Shown one piece after another: positions 48,108 through 56,881 of a stretch of DNA of 59,403 nt; positions within the stretch are counted from its first letter, which is position 1, and every line of letters starts with the position of its first letter. This DNA is from DATFMP01 sp035266845. GTDB lineage: Bacteria; SAR324; JACQKK01. The notes under the pieces are model-generated. The model was not told the DNA's origin. It searched no databases and worked only from the letters and a program-made list of their open reading frames with translations. Position numbers and translations under genes: made by a program. Where the stretch lies: assembly GCA_035266845.1 (NCBI GenBank), contig DATFMP010000101.1, positions 1-59,403 on the forward strand, in the 5' to 3' direction.

Positions 48108-48140
48108 GGGCGTGACGGGCACTCCGTGACGCCCTTTTTT
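48108..48140 (+). terminator. Rho-independent terminator of the tRNA gene
   Basis: GGGCGTGACGG (48108-48118) pairs with CCGTGACGCCC (48124-48134) with one mismatch, across a five-base loop, followed by TTTTTT (48135-48140). It starts 18 bases after the tRNA and is the clearest terminator in the window. Confidence 0.92.
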
Positions 48141-48260
48141 GTTGGCGCTGGCCGCAGTCATGGTACGTCTGGGGGACGTGCCATGCCCCCTGGCGCCAGC
48201 CGCCACTCGAAAGCCAATGCACCCTGGCCGCACCCAACGCTGCATACCAACGAGGAGCCC

Positions 48261-48644
48261 ATGAGCCGCGAGCAATTCGAGAAAGGTCTGGAGATGCGCC
48301 GCAAGGTGCTGGGCGAGGAGCACGTGAACGCAAGCCTGGAGAGCGCGGACGACTTCACCCAACCCCTGCAAGAGATGGTGACCGAGAACGCCTGGGGCAC
48401 GGTGTGGTCGCGGGAGGGCCTGCCGCTCAAGACGCGCTCCATGCTGACGCTGGCGATGCTCACGGCCCTCAACCGCCCGCACGAGCTGAAGATCCACCTG
48501 CGCGGGGCCGTGCGCAACGGCGTGACCAAGGACGAGGTGCGCGAGATTCTACTGCACACCCACGCCTACTGCGGGTGGCCGGCGACCATCGACGCCTTCC
48601 GCGTGGCGCGCGAGTTCTTTGCGGAAACGGAAGCGAAGCACTGA
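48261..48644 (+). CDS. carboxymuconolactone decarboxylase family protein (PcaC-like)
   Basis: The 127-aa all-helical protein belongs to the CMD/AhpD superfamily and is closest in pattern to PcaC: EGLPLKTRSMLTLAMLTALNRPHELKIHLRGAVRNGVTKDEVREILLHTHAYCGWPATIDAFRVA, given here as its three main stretches (KTRSMLTLAMLTALNR, NGVTKDEVREILLH, YCGWPATIDAF). PcaC decarboxylates 4-carboxymuconolactone in protocatechuate degradation. No other protocatechuate genes are near, so the substrate is uncertain. GAGG precedes the ATG at 48261. It lies upstream of an SMP-30 gene. Confidence 0.88.
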   Translation: MSREQFEKGLEMRRKVLGEEHVNASLESADDFTQPLQEMVTENAWGTVWSREGLPLKTRSMLTLAMLTALNRPHELKIHLRGAVRNGVTKDEVREILLHTHAYCGWPATIDAFRVAREFFAETEAKH

Positions 48645-48738
48645 GCCGCGCACCGTTGGCGGTCCGGTACGCGCACGGGCCGCACCGACACCCAACACGC
48701 CCGCCCCGCGGGCAAGCCGAGGTGGAGGGAGAGCACCC

Positions 48739-49731
48739 ATGGCGCAACAAACGGATATCTCGAGCTTCACGCTGACGCTGGACCAGCTCCGATTCGTCGG
48801 GACGGACCTGCACCGGGCCGAGTGTGTGCTGGCGACGGAGGCGGGCAACCTGTTCGTCTCGGACAGCCGAGGCGGCGTGACGTGGCTGCGCGCGGACGGC
48901 AGCGAGACCCTGATCGCACGCAAATCCGACGGACCCAATCCCGGCCTGCTCGCCAATGGCATTGCCCTGCAACGCGATGGCTCCTTCCTGCTGGCCGACA
49001 TCGGAGGCGAGGGCGGCGTGTGGCGCCTGGCGCGGGACGGCGAACTGACCCCCGTGCTGCTGGAGGCGGAGGGGCTCGCCCTGAAGGTCTGCAACTTCGT
49101 GGGCATCGACGAACAAGAGCGCACCTGGATCGCCATCAGCACCCGCCAGAACCCGCGCAGCCTCGCCTATCGCTCCGGCCTGGACGACGGATACGTGGTG
49201 CTGCTGGACGCCAAGGGCGCGCGCATCGTGGCGGACGGCCTGGGCTTCACCAACGAGGTGCGGCCTGACCCCACCGGGCAATGGCTCTACGTCAACGAGA
49301 CGTTCAGCCAGCGCCTGACACGCTTCCGACTGCGGCCGGACGGATCGCTGGGGGCGCGCGAGACCGTGGTGGCCTTCGACGACGGCACCTTCCCCGACGG
49401 CCTCACCTTCGATGCAGAGGGCGGCGTGTGGATCACGGGGCCCATCAGCAACCGCATCGTGCGCGTGGATGCGGATGGCCGGCCGCACGTGGTGCTGGAG
49501 GACTTCGATCCGGACTACCTCGCCACGGTGGTGGAGGCCCTGCACACGGGCACGCTGGGCCGCGCGCAGATGGACAACCCCCGCAGCCGGCTGCTGACAG
49601 GCATCGCCAGCTTGGCCTTCGGCGGACCGGACTTGCGTACGGCCTACGTGGGCAACCTGCTGGGCCGGCGCCTGTTCGTCTTCGATGCGCCCGTGGCGGG
49701 CGCGCCGCCCCCGCACTGGGGCTACCGCTAG
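48739..49731 (+). CDS. SMP-30/gluconolactonase family protein
   Basis: The 330-aa protein is a six-bladed beta-propeller of the SMP-30 family, likely a calcium- or zinc-dependent lactonase. It shows RAECVLATEAGNLFVSD at the N-terminus (metal-binding Glu), GFTNEVRPDPTGQWLYVNET and PDGLTFDAEGGVWITGP with the other metal ligands (Asn and Asp). No signal peptide is seen. The ATG at 48739 follows GAGGGAG; a longer frame to 48619 overlaps the CMD gene. Its stop overlaps the stop of the convergent dehydrogenase by a few bases (49728-49731). Confidence 0.9.
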   Translation: MAQQTDISSFTLTLDQLRFVGTDLHRAECVLATEAGNLFVSDSRGGVTWLRADGSETLIARKSDGPNPGLLANGIALQRDGSFLLADIGGEGGVWRLARDGELTPVLLEAEGLALKVCNFVGIDEQERTWIAISTRQNPRSLAYRSGLDDGYVVLLDAKGARIVADGLGFTNEVRPDPTGQWLYVNETFSQRLTRFRLRPDGSLGARETVVAFDDGTFPDGLTFDAEGGVWITGPISNRIVRVDADGRPHVVLEDFDPDYLATVVEALHTGTLGRAQMDNPRSRLLTGIASLAFGGPDLRTAYVGNLLGRRLFVFDAPVAGAPPPHWGYR

Positions 49732-50681
49732 CGCTTGGGCTCGGTGGTGCCGCTGGAGTCGGCCGATAGCGCGGCCCGCAGGCGCTCCGGCTCCACGGCG
49801 ATCTCCACCCCGGCGCGCTCTTCCTGCAGCACCATGGCCACGCGCGAATCGCGGTGCCCCCAGCCGCGGTTCAGCGCCTCGGTCATCTCCTCAAGCGTGA
49901 GATTGCAGAGCCGCATGGGCACGCCCACCTCGCGGCCCAGCGCCACTGCCAGCCCCACGTCCTTATGGGCCAGCCGCAACGCGAACGCGGGCGGGTCATA
50001 CGTGTTGGGCAGAAACTGATCGACCACCGCATCGAACGTGCGGCGCCGCCCCACGGCTCCCTGCCGGATCGCCTCGAACAGCACCAAGGGGTCCACGCCC
50101 GCCTTGACGCCCATGGTGAAGGTCTCCGCCAGCGCCACATTGAGGGCATAGCCCGAGCAGTTGTGCACCAGCTTGGCCACGGTGGCGTGGCCCACCGGCC
50201 CCACGTAGCGCACCTGGTCGCCGATGGCATCGAGCACCGGCTTGAAGCGATCGAATGCCGCCTTGTCCCCGCCCACCCACAGCGCGAGCTTGCGCGTGGC
50301 GGCGCCGCGGGGCCCACCGCTGACCGGCGCATCGAACATGTGCACGCCCTTGGCGGCAAAGGCGGCGTGGATCTTCTCCACGACCGCGCGTGAGCTCGTG
50401 GAGAGGTCGAAGAATGCCGTCTCCGGGCGCATCCCCGCCAGGATGCCATCGGGTCCCAGCGCCGTGGCCTCCACGTCCTGCGGCGTGGGCAGCGACGTGA
50501 ACACCACGTCGGACGCCGCCGCCACTTCCTTCGCGGAATCTGCCCAGACCGCCCCTGCGGCCAGGTGCGGCTCCGCGGCGGCGCGATTGAGATCGTGCAC
50601 GACCAGGCTGTGGTCGGCCTTCTGTAGATTCGCCGCCATGCTGGCACCCATGGTGCCCAATCCGATGAATCCAACCCGCAT
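49728..50681 (-). CDS. 3-hydroxyisobutyrate dehydrogenase family oxidoreductase
   Basis: The 317-aa protein belongs to the beta-hydroxyacid dehydrogenase family. It shows the Rossmann motif GLGTMGASMA (7-16), the substrate loop DAPVSGGPRGA (117-127), and the catalytic Lys170 in GHATVAKLVHN. Substrates in this family include 3-hydroxyisobutyrate, tartronate semialdehyde and related acids. AAGGAG is six bases before the ATG at 50681. It lies downstream of the second CMD-family gene, 32 bases apart, and convergent with SMP-30. Confidence 0.93.
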   Translation of the reverse strand: MRVGFIGLGTMGASMAANLQKADHSLVVHDLNRAAAEPHLAAGAVWADSAKEVAAASDVVFTSLPTPQDVEATALGPDGILAGMRPETAFFDLSTSSRAVVEKIHAAFAAKGVHMFDAPVSGGPRGAATRKLALWVGGDKAAFDRFKPVLDAIGDQVRYVGPVGHATVAKLVHNCSGYALNVALAETFTMGVKAGVDPLVLFEAIRQGAVGRRRTFDAVVDQFLPNTYDPPAFALRLAHKDVGLAVALGREVGVPMRLCNLTLEEMTEALNRGWGHRDSRVAMVLQEERAGVEIAVEPERLRAALSADSSGTTEPKR

Positions 50682-50713
50682 ATCGGGCTCCTTGTCGAGT
50701 GGGGTCGCTGCAA

Positions 50714-51043
50714 TCAGTCCGTATCGCCCTCGTAGGCATCGATTGCGGCATGCGCGGCCGTCATTGCGGCGGGCCAGCCCGCATAGAATGCCAGGTGCGT
50801 GACGAGCTCTCCAATCTCCTCCTTGGTTACGCCATTGGCCAGGGCCCGGCCCACGTGCGTCTTGAGCTGCATCGGGCGGTGCGTGGCCACCAGCGCGGCC
50901 ACCGTAACCAGGCTGCGATCGCGCTTGGAGAGACCCGGGCGCTCCCAGAGCTCCCCATAGAGCACGTCGTTGGTGTAGGCGACGAGCGCCGGGAAGTGCG
51001 GTTGGATGCGATTGCGTTTGGCGGAGGGCGGAGCTTTGGCCAT
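50714..51043 (-). CDS. carboxymuconolactone decarboxylase family protein
   Basis: The 109-aa protein has the CMD fold: ERPGLSKRDRSLVTVAALVATHRPMQLKTHVGRALANGVT, seen as GLSKRDRSLVTVAALVA and HVGRALANGVTKEEIGEL, plus HLAFYAGWPAAMTAAHAA. It lacks the redox CxxC of AhpD, so it is a decarboxylase-type member. A GGGGAA stretch precedes the ATG at 51043. It is the first gene of a two-gene unit with the 3-hydroxyisobutyrate-dehydrogenase-family gene. It resembles the CMD protein at 48261-48644, but the two are too diverged to be a recent duplication. Confidence 0.9.
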   Translation of the reverse strand: MAKAPPSAKRNRIQPHFPALVAYTNDVLYGELWERPGLSKRDRSLVTVAALVATHRPMQLKTHVGRALANGVTKEEIGELVTHLAFYAGWPAAMTAAHAAIDAYEGDTD

Positions 51044-51353
51044 GAGGATTCCCCGGGCTGGGTGGACGGCAAGGCAGCCCGCGCAAAGAACCAGCAGGCT
51101 TTCCGCGCGCTGGGACTGCCCGGACGATGCGGCGTCGCTCACCTGCACGCCACACTGTGTCCATAGGACCAATACCTTGCGTTGCGCAACGGCCAGCGCA
51201 TCTCGTGCGCCGGCGTGCACCGGGAGCTCTGCCCCATACTGCCAGGGAGCGTGTGTCGCGCGGGGCCCGTGTCCATGCCCCCAAAGCACCGATGCGCATG
51301 GCCGGCGAAAGCCGGCTAAGGGCCCCGGTCGTGCCAGCGTCGGTTTCGTGGTT

Positions 51354-51369
51354 GCATTTCGCGAAATGC
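51354..51369. promoter_or_regulatory. 16-base perfect palindrome
   Basis: GCATTTCGCGAAATGC is a perfect inverted repeat, 93 bases before the membrane-fusion gene start. Its position and symmetry suit a dimeric repressor operator (TetR- or MarR-type), but no regulator is identified. Confidence 0.65.
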
Positions 51370-51370
51370 G

Positions 51371-51387
51371 ATATTCTGCTGGAATAT
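51371..51387. promoter_or_regulatory. second inverted repeat
   Basis: ATATTC (51371-51376) and GAATAT (51382-51387) form a perfect 6-5-6 inverted repeat one base after the preceding palindrome. It is also the AT-richest point in the region, so it could hold a -10 element and an operator together. Confidence 0.5.
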
Positions 51388-51462
51388 GTCCGCAGGGGGA
51401 GGCGGGTGCCCCTGCACGTTCAAGGCGGGTAATCTCCAGCGGCTTGGGAGAGCGGGGCGGCA

Positions 51463-52611
51463 TTGAAAACTTCCGTGTTCAGACGCGTCACACTGGCCGT
51501 GCTGGTGCTGTGCATCGCCGGCGGTGCCGCGTATGTCTACTGGTTCCTGCAGGGCAGCAGCGCCAAGGCGGTGGCCCGGGAGGGCGGGCGCGGCCCACAA
51601 GCGCAGCCCGTCATTGCCGGGACGGTGGTGCAGAAGGCGATGCCGGTACGCCTGACGGCCATCGGCACCGTGCAGACGGTGAACTCCGTGGCGGTGCGCA
51701 CCCGGCTGGATAGCCAGATCACCCAGGTGTTCGTGCGCGATGGCCAGCGCGTCGCTGCGGGTGACCGGCTCTTCGCCCTGGATTCCCGGCAACTGGAAGC
51801 GCAGCGCCAGCAGGCGCAGGCCATGCTGCAGCGCGACCAACTGCAGTTGGGGCTGGCCAAGCGCAACCTGGATCGCAAGAGCCCCTCGATCGATTCCGAG
51901 GCGTCCATCGACCAGGCCCGCACCAACGTGCAGGCGCTGCAGGCCAGTGTGGCGGCCGACGATGCCAATCTGCGCAACCTGTCGGTGCAGCTCTCCTACA
52001 CCGCCATCACCGCTCCGATCAGCGGCCGCCTGGGCACGATTGCGTACAAGGTGGGCAGCAACGTGAAGGTGAGCGACCCCACGCCGCTGGTCACGATCAA
52101 CCAGATCCGCCCCGTATACGTGGCGCTTTCCGTGCCGCAGACCTACTTGGGTCGCATCCAGGAGGCAATGGCGCGGGGCCCGGTGGCCGTGCGCGCCACC
52201 CTGCCGGGCAGCACCGCGCCCGCGCAGGACGGCCGCCTGGCTTATGTGGAAAACGCGGTGGACAGTTCCACCAGCACCATTTCCGTCAAGGCGGAGTTCC
52301 CCAACGAGCAGGAGCACCTGTGGCCGGGCGCTTACGTCAACGTGGACGTCACGCTGCGCACCGAGCCCCATGCCCTGGTCGTGCCTGCGCCGGCGGTGCA
52401 GGTGAGCCAGCAGGGCACTTACGTCTTCGTCATCAAGAATGACAACACCGTGGAGTCGCGGCCAGTCAGTGTGGACCGCACCATCGGTGAGGAGTCGGTC
52501 ATCTCCCACGGCCTGAGCCTCGGCGAGCGCGTCGTCGTGAGCGGGCAACTCCGACTGGTCAATGGCGCCCAGGTGGAGCCGAAGGAGATCAAGCCGGAGC
52601 CCCACCAATGA
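51463..52611 (+). CDS. RND efflux membrane fusion protein
   Basis: The 382-aa periplasmic adaptor links an inner-membrane RND pump to an outer-membrane channel. It has an N-terminal anchor (about 8-28), a barrel-sandwich domain with VRTRLDSQITQVFVRDGQRVAAGDRLF, a helical hairpin (about 105-170), YTAITAPISGRLG, and beta-barrel/membrane-proximal domains to the C-terminus. It is MdtA-like in pattern. The start is a TTG at 51463; GGGAG upstream is spaced somewhat far. The next gene overlaps the stop by four bases. No outer-membrane channel gene follows. Confidence 0.92.
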   Translation: MKTSVFRRVTLAVLVLCIAGGAAYVYWFLQGSSAKAVAREGGRGPQAQPVIAGTVVQKAMPVRLTAIGTVQTVNSVAVRTRLDSQITQVFVRDGQRVAAGDRLFALDSRQLEAQRQQAQAMLQRDQLQLGLAKRNLDRKSPSIDSEASIDQARTNVQALQASVAADDANLRNLSVQLSYTAITAPISGRLGTIAYKVGSNVKVSDPTPLVTINQIRPVYVALSVPQTYLGRIQEAMARGPVAVRATLPGSTAPAQDGRLAYVENAVDSSTSTISVKAEFPNEQEHLWPGAYVNVDVTLRTEPHALVVPAPAVQVSQQGTYVFVIKNDNTVESRPVSVDRTIGEESVISHGLSLGERVVVSGQLRLVNGAQVEPKEIKPEPHQ

Positions 52612-55600
52612 ACATCGCGCAAGTCTGCATTCGGCGGCCGGTGATGACCACGCTGCTGATGATCTCCTTCATCGTGCTGGGAATCTTCGGCTATCGGCAG
52701 CTTCCTGTGGCGGCCCTGCCGCGCGTGGACTTCCCGGTGATCGAAATCACGGCACAACTGCCGGGTGCCAGTCCGGAGACGATGGCATCCGCGGTGGCCA
52801 CGCCACTGGAACGCCAGTTCGCTACCATTGCGGGCATCAACTCCATCACGTCCACGAACGGCCAGGGCATCTCGCGCATCACCCTCCAGTTCGACCTGGA
52901 CCGCGACATCGACAAGGCAGCGCTGGACGTGAACTCGGCGCTCACCGTGGCGGCCCGCCTGCTGCCGCCGGAGATGACGCAGCAGCCCACCTTCCGCAAG
53001 GTGAACCCGGCCGACCAGCCGGTGATGTACCTCTCCTTCCGCTCCGATACCCAGCCACTGTCCGTCGTGGACGAGTACGCAGAGTCGCTCGCCGCCCAGC
53101 GTATTTCCTCGCTGCCCGGCGTGGCGCAGGTGGCCGTGTACGGTTCGCAGAAATACGCCGTGCGGGTGGAGGCGAACCCCTCCGCAATGGCCGCCCGGGG
53201 ACTCTCCCTGGCGGATCTGCAGAAAGCCCTGGCCGCCAGTTCGTCCAACGCGCCCGTGGGGGCCCTCAACGGCCCCGACCAGCAGTATACGCTGCAGGTG
53301 CCCGGCCAGCTTGCCCGCGCGTCGGAATACCGCTCGTTGATCGTGGCCTATCGCAACGGGAACCCGGTGCGCCTGGAAGATGTCGCCGAGGTGCTGGACG
53401 GCGTGCAGAATAACCAGGCGGCCGGCTGGTTCAACGGCACGCGCTCCATCATCCTGGCAATCCAGCGCCAGCCGGACGCGAACACCATCGCCGTGACCGA
53501 CGCCGTGCGCGCGGCTCTGCCCTCCATCCAGGCGCAGATTCCGGCCTCGGTGCTCGTGCAGATCGTCCATGATCGATCGGATACCATCCGCGACTCGGTG
53601 AACGAGGTCCAGTTCACCCTGATGCTGACGGTGTTCCTGGTCGTGCTGGTGATCTTCCTGTTCCTGCGCAATATCACCGCGACGATCATCCCGGCGCTGG
53701 CCCTGCCGGTGTCCCTGATCGGTACGTTCGCAGCCATGTACATGCTGGGTTACACGATCGACAACCTCTCCCTGCTGGCCCTGACGCTCTCCGTGGGCTT
53801 CGTGGTGGATGATGCGATCGTGATGCTGGAAAACATCGTGCGCCACATGGAGCACGGCGAACGGCCGATGGAAGCCGCGCTGAAGGGCTCCAAGGAGATC
53901 TCGTCCACGATCGTCTCCATGACGCTCGCCCTGGTGGCGGTGTTCATTCCTGTGCTGTTCATGGGCGGCGTGGTGGGGCGGCTGTTCCGCGAATTCGCCG
54001 TCACGATCAGCACCACGATCCTCATCTCGGGCATCGTCTCGCTCACGCTGACGCCAATGCTCTGCAGCCGCTTCCTGCGGCCCGTGAAGGCGAACGCGCG
54101 CCACAACCTGTTGTACCGGCTGGCCGAGGGCGGCTTCAATGGCATGCTCAAGGGCTATGAGTGGTCGTTGCGGCGCGCGCTGGCGTGGCGGCGCCTAACG
54201 CTGGCGGTGGCGTTGCTCTCGCTGGTGGCCACGGGCGTGCTGTTCGTGACGGTGCACAAGGGCTTCTTCCCCACGGAGGACACGGGGCTGATCTTCGCCA
54301 TCACGGAAGCCTCGCCGGACGTGTCCTTCGACGCGATGGTGCGCCTGCAGAAGCAGGCCATGCAGATCGTGCAGGACGACCCGGCCGTGGCGCGGGTCAA
54401 CTCCTTCGTGGGCGGCGGCGGCTCCAGCATCTCCAGCAACACGGGCCGCCTGTTCTTTGCGCTCAAGCCGCTGGATGAGCGCGATGTAACCGTCACCCAG
54501 GTGCAGCAGCGCCTGCGAAAGAAGCTGAGCGTCATCCCGGGCCTGCGGGTGTTTCTGCAACCCGTGCAAAACATTCGCGTCGGCGCACGGCTGGCAAAGA
54601 GCCAGTATCAGTACACCATCCAGGACCCGGACTTCAGCGAGTTGCAGCGCGTGACGACCACGATGGAATCGCACATGCGCCAGATTCCGGGCATGCAGGA
54701 CGTCACCAGCGACCTGCAACTGGACAACCCGGAGCTGTTCGTCAATATCGACCGGCAGAAGGCATCGTCGCTGGGCGTCACCATGGAAACCATCCGCAAC
54801 ACGCTCTACTCTGCCTTCGGCGAGCGGCAGGTGGCCACCATCTACACGTCGTCCAACAGCTATTACGTGGTACTCGAGCTGGCGCCGCAGTTCCGCCAGG
54901 ATCCCAGTGCGTTGTCTGAGCTGTACGTGCCGGGCACCGGTGGGCGCCTCATCCCTCTGGCGGCCTTCACGTCCTTCCAGCGCACGGTGGGCCCGCTGAC
55001 GGTGAACCACCAGGCCGGCACGCCCGCCGCCACCATCTCGTTCAACCTGGCGCCGGGCGTCTCGCTGGGCGAGGCGGTCTCCCGCGTGCAGGACGTGGAA
55101 CGCCAGCTCAACCTGCCCGCCACAGTGAGCACGGGCTTCCAGGGCACCGCGCAGGTGTTCCAGGATTCGCTGCGGGGGCAGGGCCTGCTGCTGCTGGGGG
55201 CGGTCTACGTGGTCTACGTGGTGTTGGGTATCCTTTATGAGAGCTTCCTGCACCCGGTCACGATCCTCTCCGGCCTGCCTTCCGCGGGTCTGGGCGCGCT
55301 GGTCACGCTGATGTTCTTCGGCATGGATTTGGACGTGATCTCGCTGATCGGCATCGTGATGCTGATCGGGATCGTGAAGAAGAACGGCATCATGATGGTG
55401 GACTTCGCACTCGATCGCCAACGCCAGTCTCCGCCTGCCACGGCCGGCGAGGCGATCTTCGAAGCGTGCCTCCTGCGCTTCCGGCCCATCATGATGACGA
55501 CCATGGCGGCGATCATGGGCACGCTGCCCATCGCCATCGGCTTCGGGGCTGGCTCCGAGCTGCGCCGCCCGCTGGGTGTGGCCGTGGTTGGCGGGCTGCT

Positions 55601-55772
55601 GTTCTCGCAGGTGCTCACTCTGTACATCACGCCCGTGGTGTACCTGTACCTGGAAGACGCCAAGCGCTGGCTGGCCGAGCGGCGTGAGAGGACGCAGGCA
55701 GCGGCGCCCGTGCCGGCCGACGTGGCCCCTGGCCCCGCCACGCTGGCGGGCGACGCGAGCCACGCGGACTAG
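52608..55772 (+). CDS. RND efflux permease
   Basis: The 1054-aa inner-membrane pump has the two-times-six transmembrane RND layout with two large periplasmic loops (about 35-330 and 560-860). TM4 carries the proton-relay Asp pair in GFVVDDAIVMLEN (about 400-412), and PXXXP-like PVALAL and GLPSAGLGAL regions flank the helices. The sequence resembles MdtB/MdtC multidrug pumps more than AcrB or metal pumps. It starts at an ATG overlapping the adaptor stop by four bases and is full length. Substrates cannot be predicted. Confidence 0.94.
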   Translation: MNIAQVCIRRPVMTTLLMISFIVLGIFGYRQLPVAALPRVDFPVIEITAQLPGASPETMASAVATPLERQFATIAGINSITSTNGQGISRITLQFDLDRDIDKAALDVNSALTVAARLLPPEMTQQPTFRKVNPADQPVMYLSFRSDTQPLSVVDEYAESLAAQRISSLPGVAQVAVYGSQKYAVRVEANPSAMAARGLSLADLQKALAASSSNAPVGALNGPDQQYTLQVPGQLARASEYRSLIVAYRNGNPVRLEDVAEVLDGVQNNQAAGWFNGTRSIILAIQRQPDANTIAVTDAVRAALPSIQAQIPASVLVQIVHDRSDTIRDSVNEVQFTLMLTVFLVVLVIFLFLRNITATIIPALALPVSLIGTFAAMYMLGYTIDNLSLLALTLSVGFVVDDAIVMLENIVRHMEHGERPMEAALKGSKEISSTIVSMTLALVAVFIPVLFMGGVVGRLFREFAVTISTTILISGIVSLTLTPMLCSRFLRPVKANARHNLLYRLAEGGFNGMLKGYEWSLRRALAWRRLTLAVALLSLVATGVLFVTVHKGFFPTEDTGLIFAITEASPDVSFDAMVRLQKQAMQIVQDDPAVARVNSFVGGGGSSISSNTGRLFFALKPLDERDVTVTQVQQRLRKKLSVIPGLRVFLQPVQNIRVGARLAKSQYQYTIQDPDFSELQRVTTTMESHMRQIPGMQDVTSDLQLDNPELFVNIDRQKASSLGVTMETIRNTLYSAFGERQVATIYTSSNSYYVVLELAPQFRQDPSALSELYVPGTGGRLIPLAAFTSFQRTVGPLTVNHQAGTPAATISFNLAPGVSLGEAVSRVQDVERQLNLPATVSTGFQGTAQVFQDSLRGQGLLLLGAVYVVYVVLGILYESFLHPVTILSGLPSAGLGALVTLMFFGMDLDVISLIGIVMLIGIVKKNGIMMVDFALDRQRQSPPATAGEAIFEACLLRFRPIMMTTMAAIMGTLPIAIGFGAGSELRRPLGVAVVGGLLFSQVLTLYITPVVYLYLEDAKRWLAERRERTQAAAPVPADVAPGPATLAGDASHAD

Positions 55773-55994
55773 GCTTCGCCGCTGCTGGTTAGTGGTGCGC
55801 CAAGGCTTAATTTTTTGGGGGTTGCGGAGGAGGAAGGCGCTGCTTCCCTCCTCCCGACCTCCACTCTCCGACTGGGGCCGAAGTCCCCTGCACCCCCTGC
55901 AAATGGGGTCAAGGGGCCTTGCTCCCTTGCGGGGTTCCAAGGGGGTGGAGCCCCCTCGGAGGCGTCCATCCTGAAGTTTAGGGCTGACGCTCTA
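55773..55994. other. structured intergenic region after the RND operon
   Basis: This stretch between convergent units differs from the surroundings: a T6 run (55809-55814), pyrimidine-rich tracts, then dense G- and C-runs able to fold into nested hairpins (about 55880-55960). No gene is supported on either strand. It may end transcription of both neighbours. Confidence 0.5.
55940..55956. repeat. AGGGGG-TGGAG-CCCCCT hairpin
   Basis: A perfect six-base stem with a five-base loop. Together with the preceding GGGGTCAAGGGGCC and CTCCCTTGCGGGG stretches it looks like a dispersed GC-rich intergenic repeat (REP-like). Only one copy is in this window. Confidence 0.5.
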
Positions 55995-56393
55995 CTAGTC
56001 GTTGGGGTCGAGGCGCAGGGCGGCGGAGTTCATGCAGTAGCGCTGGCCGGTGGGTTCGGGACCGTCCGGGAAGACGTGTCCCAGGTGCGAATCGCACTGG
56101 CTGCAGAGCGCCTCCTCGCGCACCATGCCGTGGGAGCGGTCCACCTCAATGCGCACGCGCCCGGCTGCCAGCGGCTGGTAGAAGCTGGGCCAACCGGAAC
56201 CGGATTCGAACTTCGTGCCGGCATCGAACAGCGGCTGGCCGCAGGCCACACAGTGGTAGGTGCCGGGCGTCTTCTCCTGCCAGTAGCGGCCCGTAAAGGG
56301 GCGCTCCGTGCCTTTCTCGCGGCATACGTAGTATTGCTCGGGCGTCAGCACCTGCCGCCATTCCGCTTCGGTCTTGGTCACCTTGTCCGTCAT
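55995..56393 (-). CDS. msrB: peptide-methionine (R)-S-oxide reductase
   Basis: The 132-aa enzyme reduces methionine-R-sulfoxide in proteins. The zinc-binding pairs are C48/C51 (CVAC) and C97/C100 (CSQC), and the catalytic Cys120 lies in RYCMNSAAL. ESGSGWPSF and HLGHVFPDGP are also present. There is no signal peptide, so it is cytoplasmic. The ATG at 56393 follows AGGGAG; a longer frame to 56426 is rejected. Confidence 0.96.
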   Translation of the reverse strand: MTDKVTKTEAEWRQVLTPEQYYVCREKGTERPFTGRYWQEKTPGTYHCVACGQPLFDAGTKFESGSGWPSFYQPLAAGRVRIEVDRSHGMVREEALCSQCDSHLGHVFPDGPEPTGQRYCMNSAALRLDPND

Positions 56394-56491
56394 CGCTGCG
56401 GCTCCCTTCGGCGCATGGGTCTGCATTCGCTCGTGTGGACTCCCATGCTAGCCTGCCCGCGGTGACGGGCCAAGCCCTGGCCTCGCACGCT

Positions 56492-56881
56492 TCAGCCGAC
56501 CGGCCAGTGGTCAGGCACACGCACAGCCTCGTCCGCGCCGGGCCAGGGCGGCATCGTCACGATCAGCACGCACAGCGGTTCGGAGCCCACGGTGCGGAAC
56601 TGAAAGTGCGTCCCCAGCGGAATGTCGACGCCGAGTCCCGGCGGCAGCGGCTCCACACGTTCCGCAGCGTCACGCTTGCGCCACAGTTCGCCCTGCCCAC
56701 TCAGCACATACCACACCTCCTCCACGGTGCGGTGCCGCACGGCCATGGAGACCCCGCCCGGAGGCAGGCGGCAGTGCACCATGCTGCCCTGCTCGCCGGT
56801 CACGAGCAGACGGATCTCCGATCCGTCCGGCGCCAGCACGTCATAGCGCTCGGCAGCGCCTCGACTCTGCAATGCGTCCAT
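56492..56881 (-). CDS. cupin domain protein
   Basis: The 129-aa protein is a small single-domain cupin. Motif 1 reads AVRHRTVEEVWYVLSGQGEL with H50 and E54/E55; motif 2 reads PLGTHFQFRTVGSEPL with H92. The second His of a classical HxH pair is replaced (RHR), so the metal site is atypical. GGAGG stands eight bases before the ATG at 56881. Function unknown: possibly a metal-dependent enzyme or a binding protein. Confidence 0.82.
   Translation of the reverse strand: MDALQSRGAAERYDVLAPDGSEIRLLVTGEQGSMVHCRLPPGGVSMAVRHRTVEEVWYVLSGQGELWRKRDAAERVEPLPPGLGVDIPLGTHFQFRTVGSEPLCVLIVTMPPWPGADEAVRVPDHWPVG

Larger units (their letters stand above)
51044..51462. other. regulatory region upstream of the RND pump
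   Basis: These 419 bases between divergent units hold no supported gene. They contain a GCCGGC-GAAA-GCCGGC hairpin (51301-51316) and two adjacent palindromes (51354-51369, 51371-51387). No regulator gene is next to the pump in this window. Confidence 0.5.
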
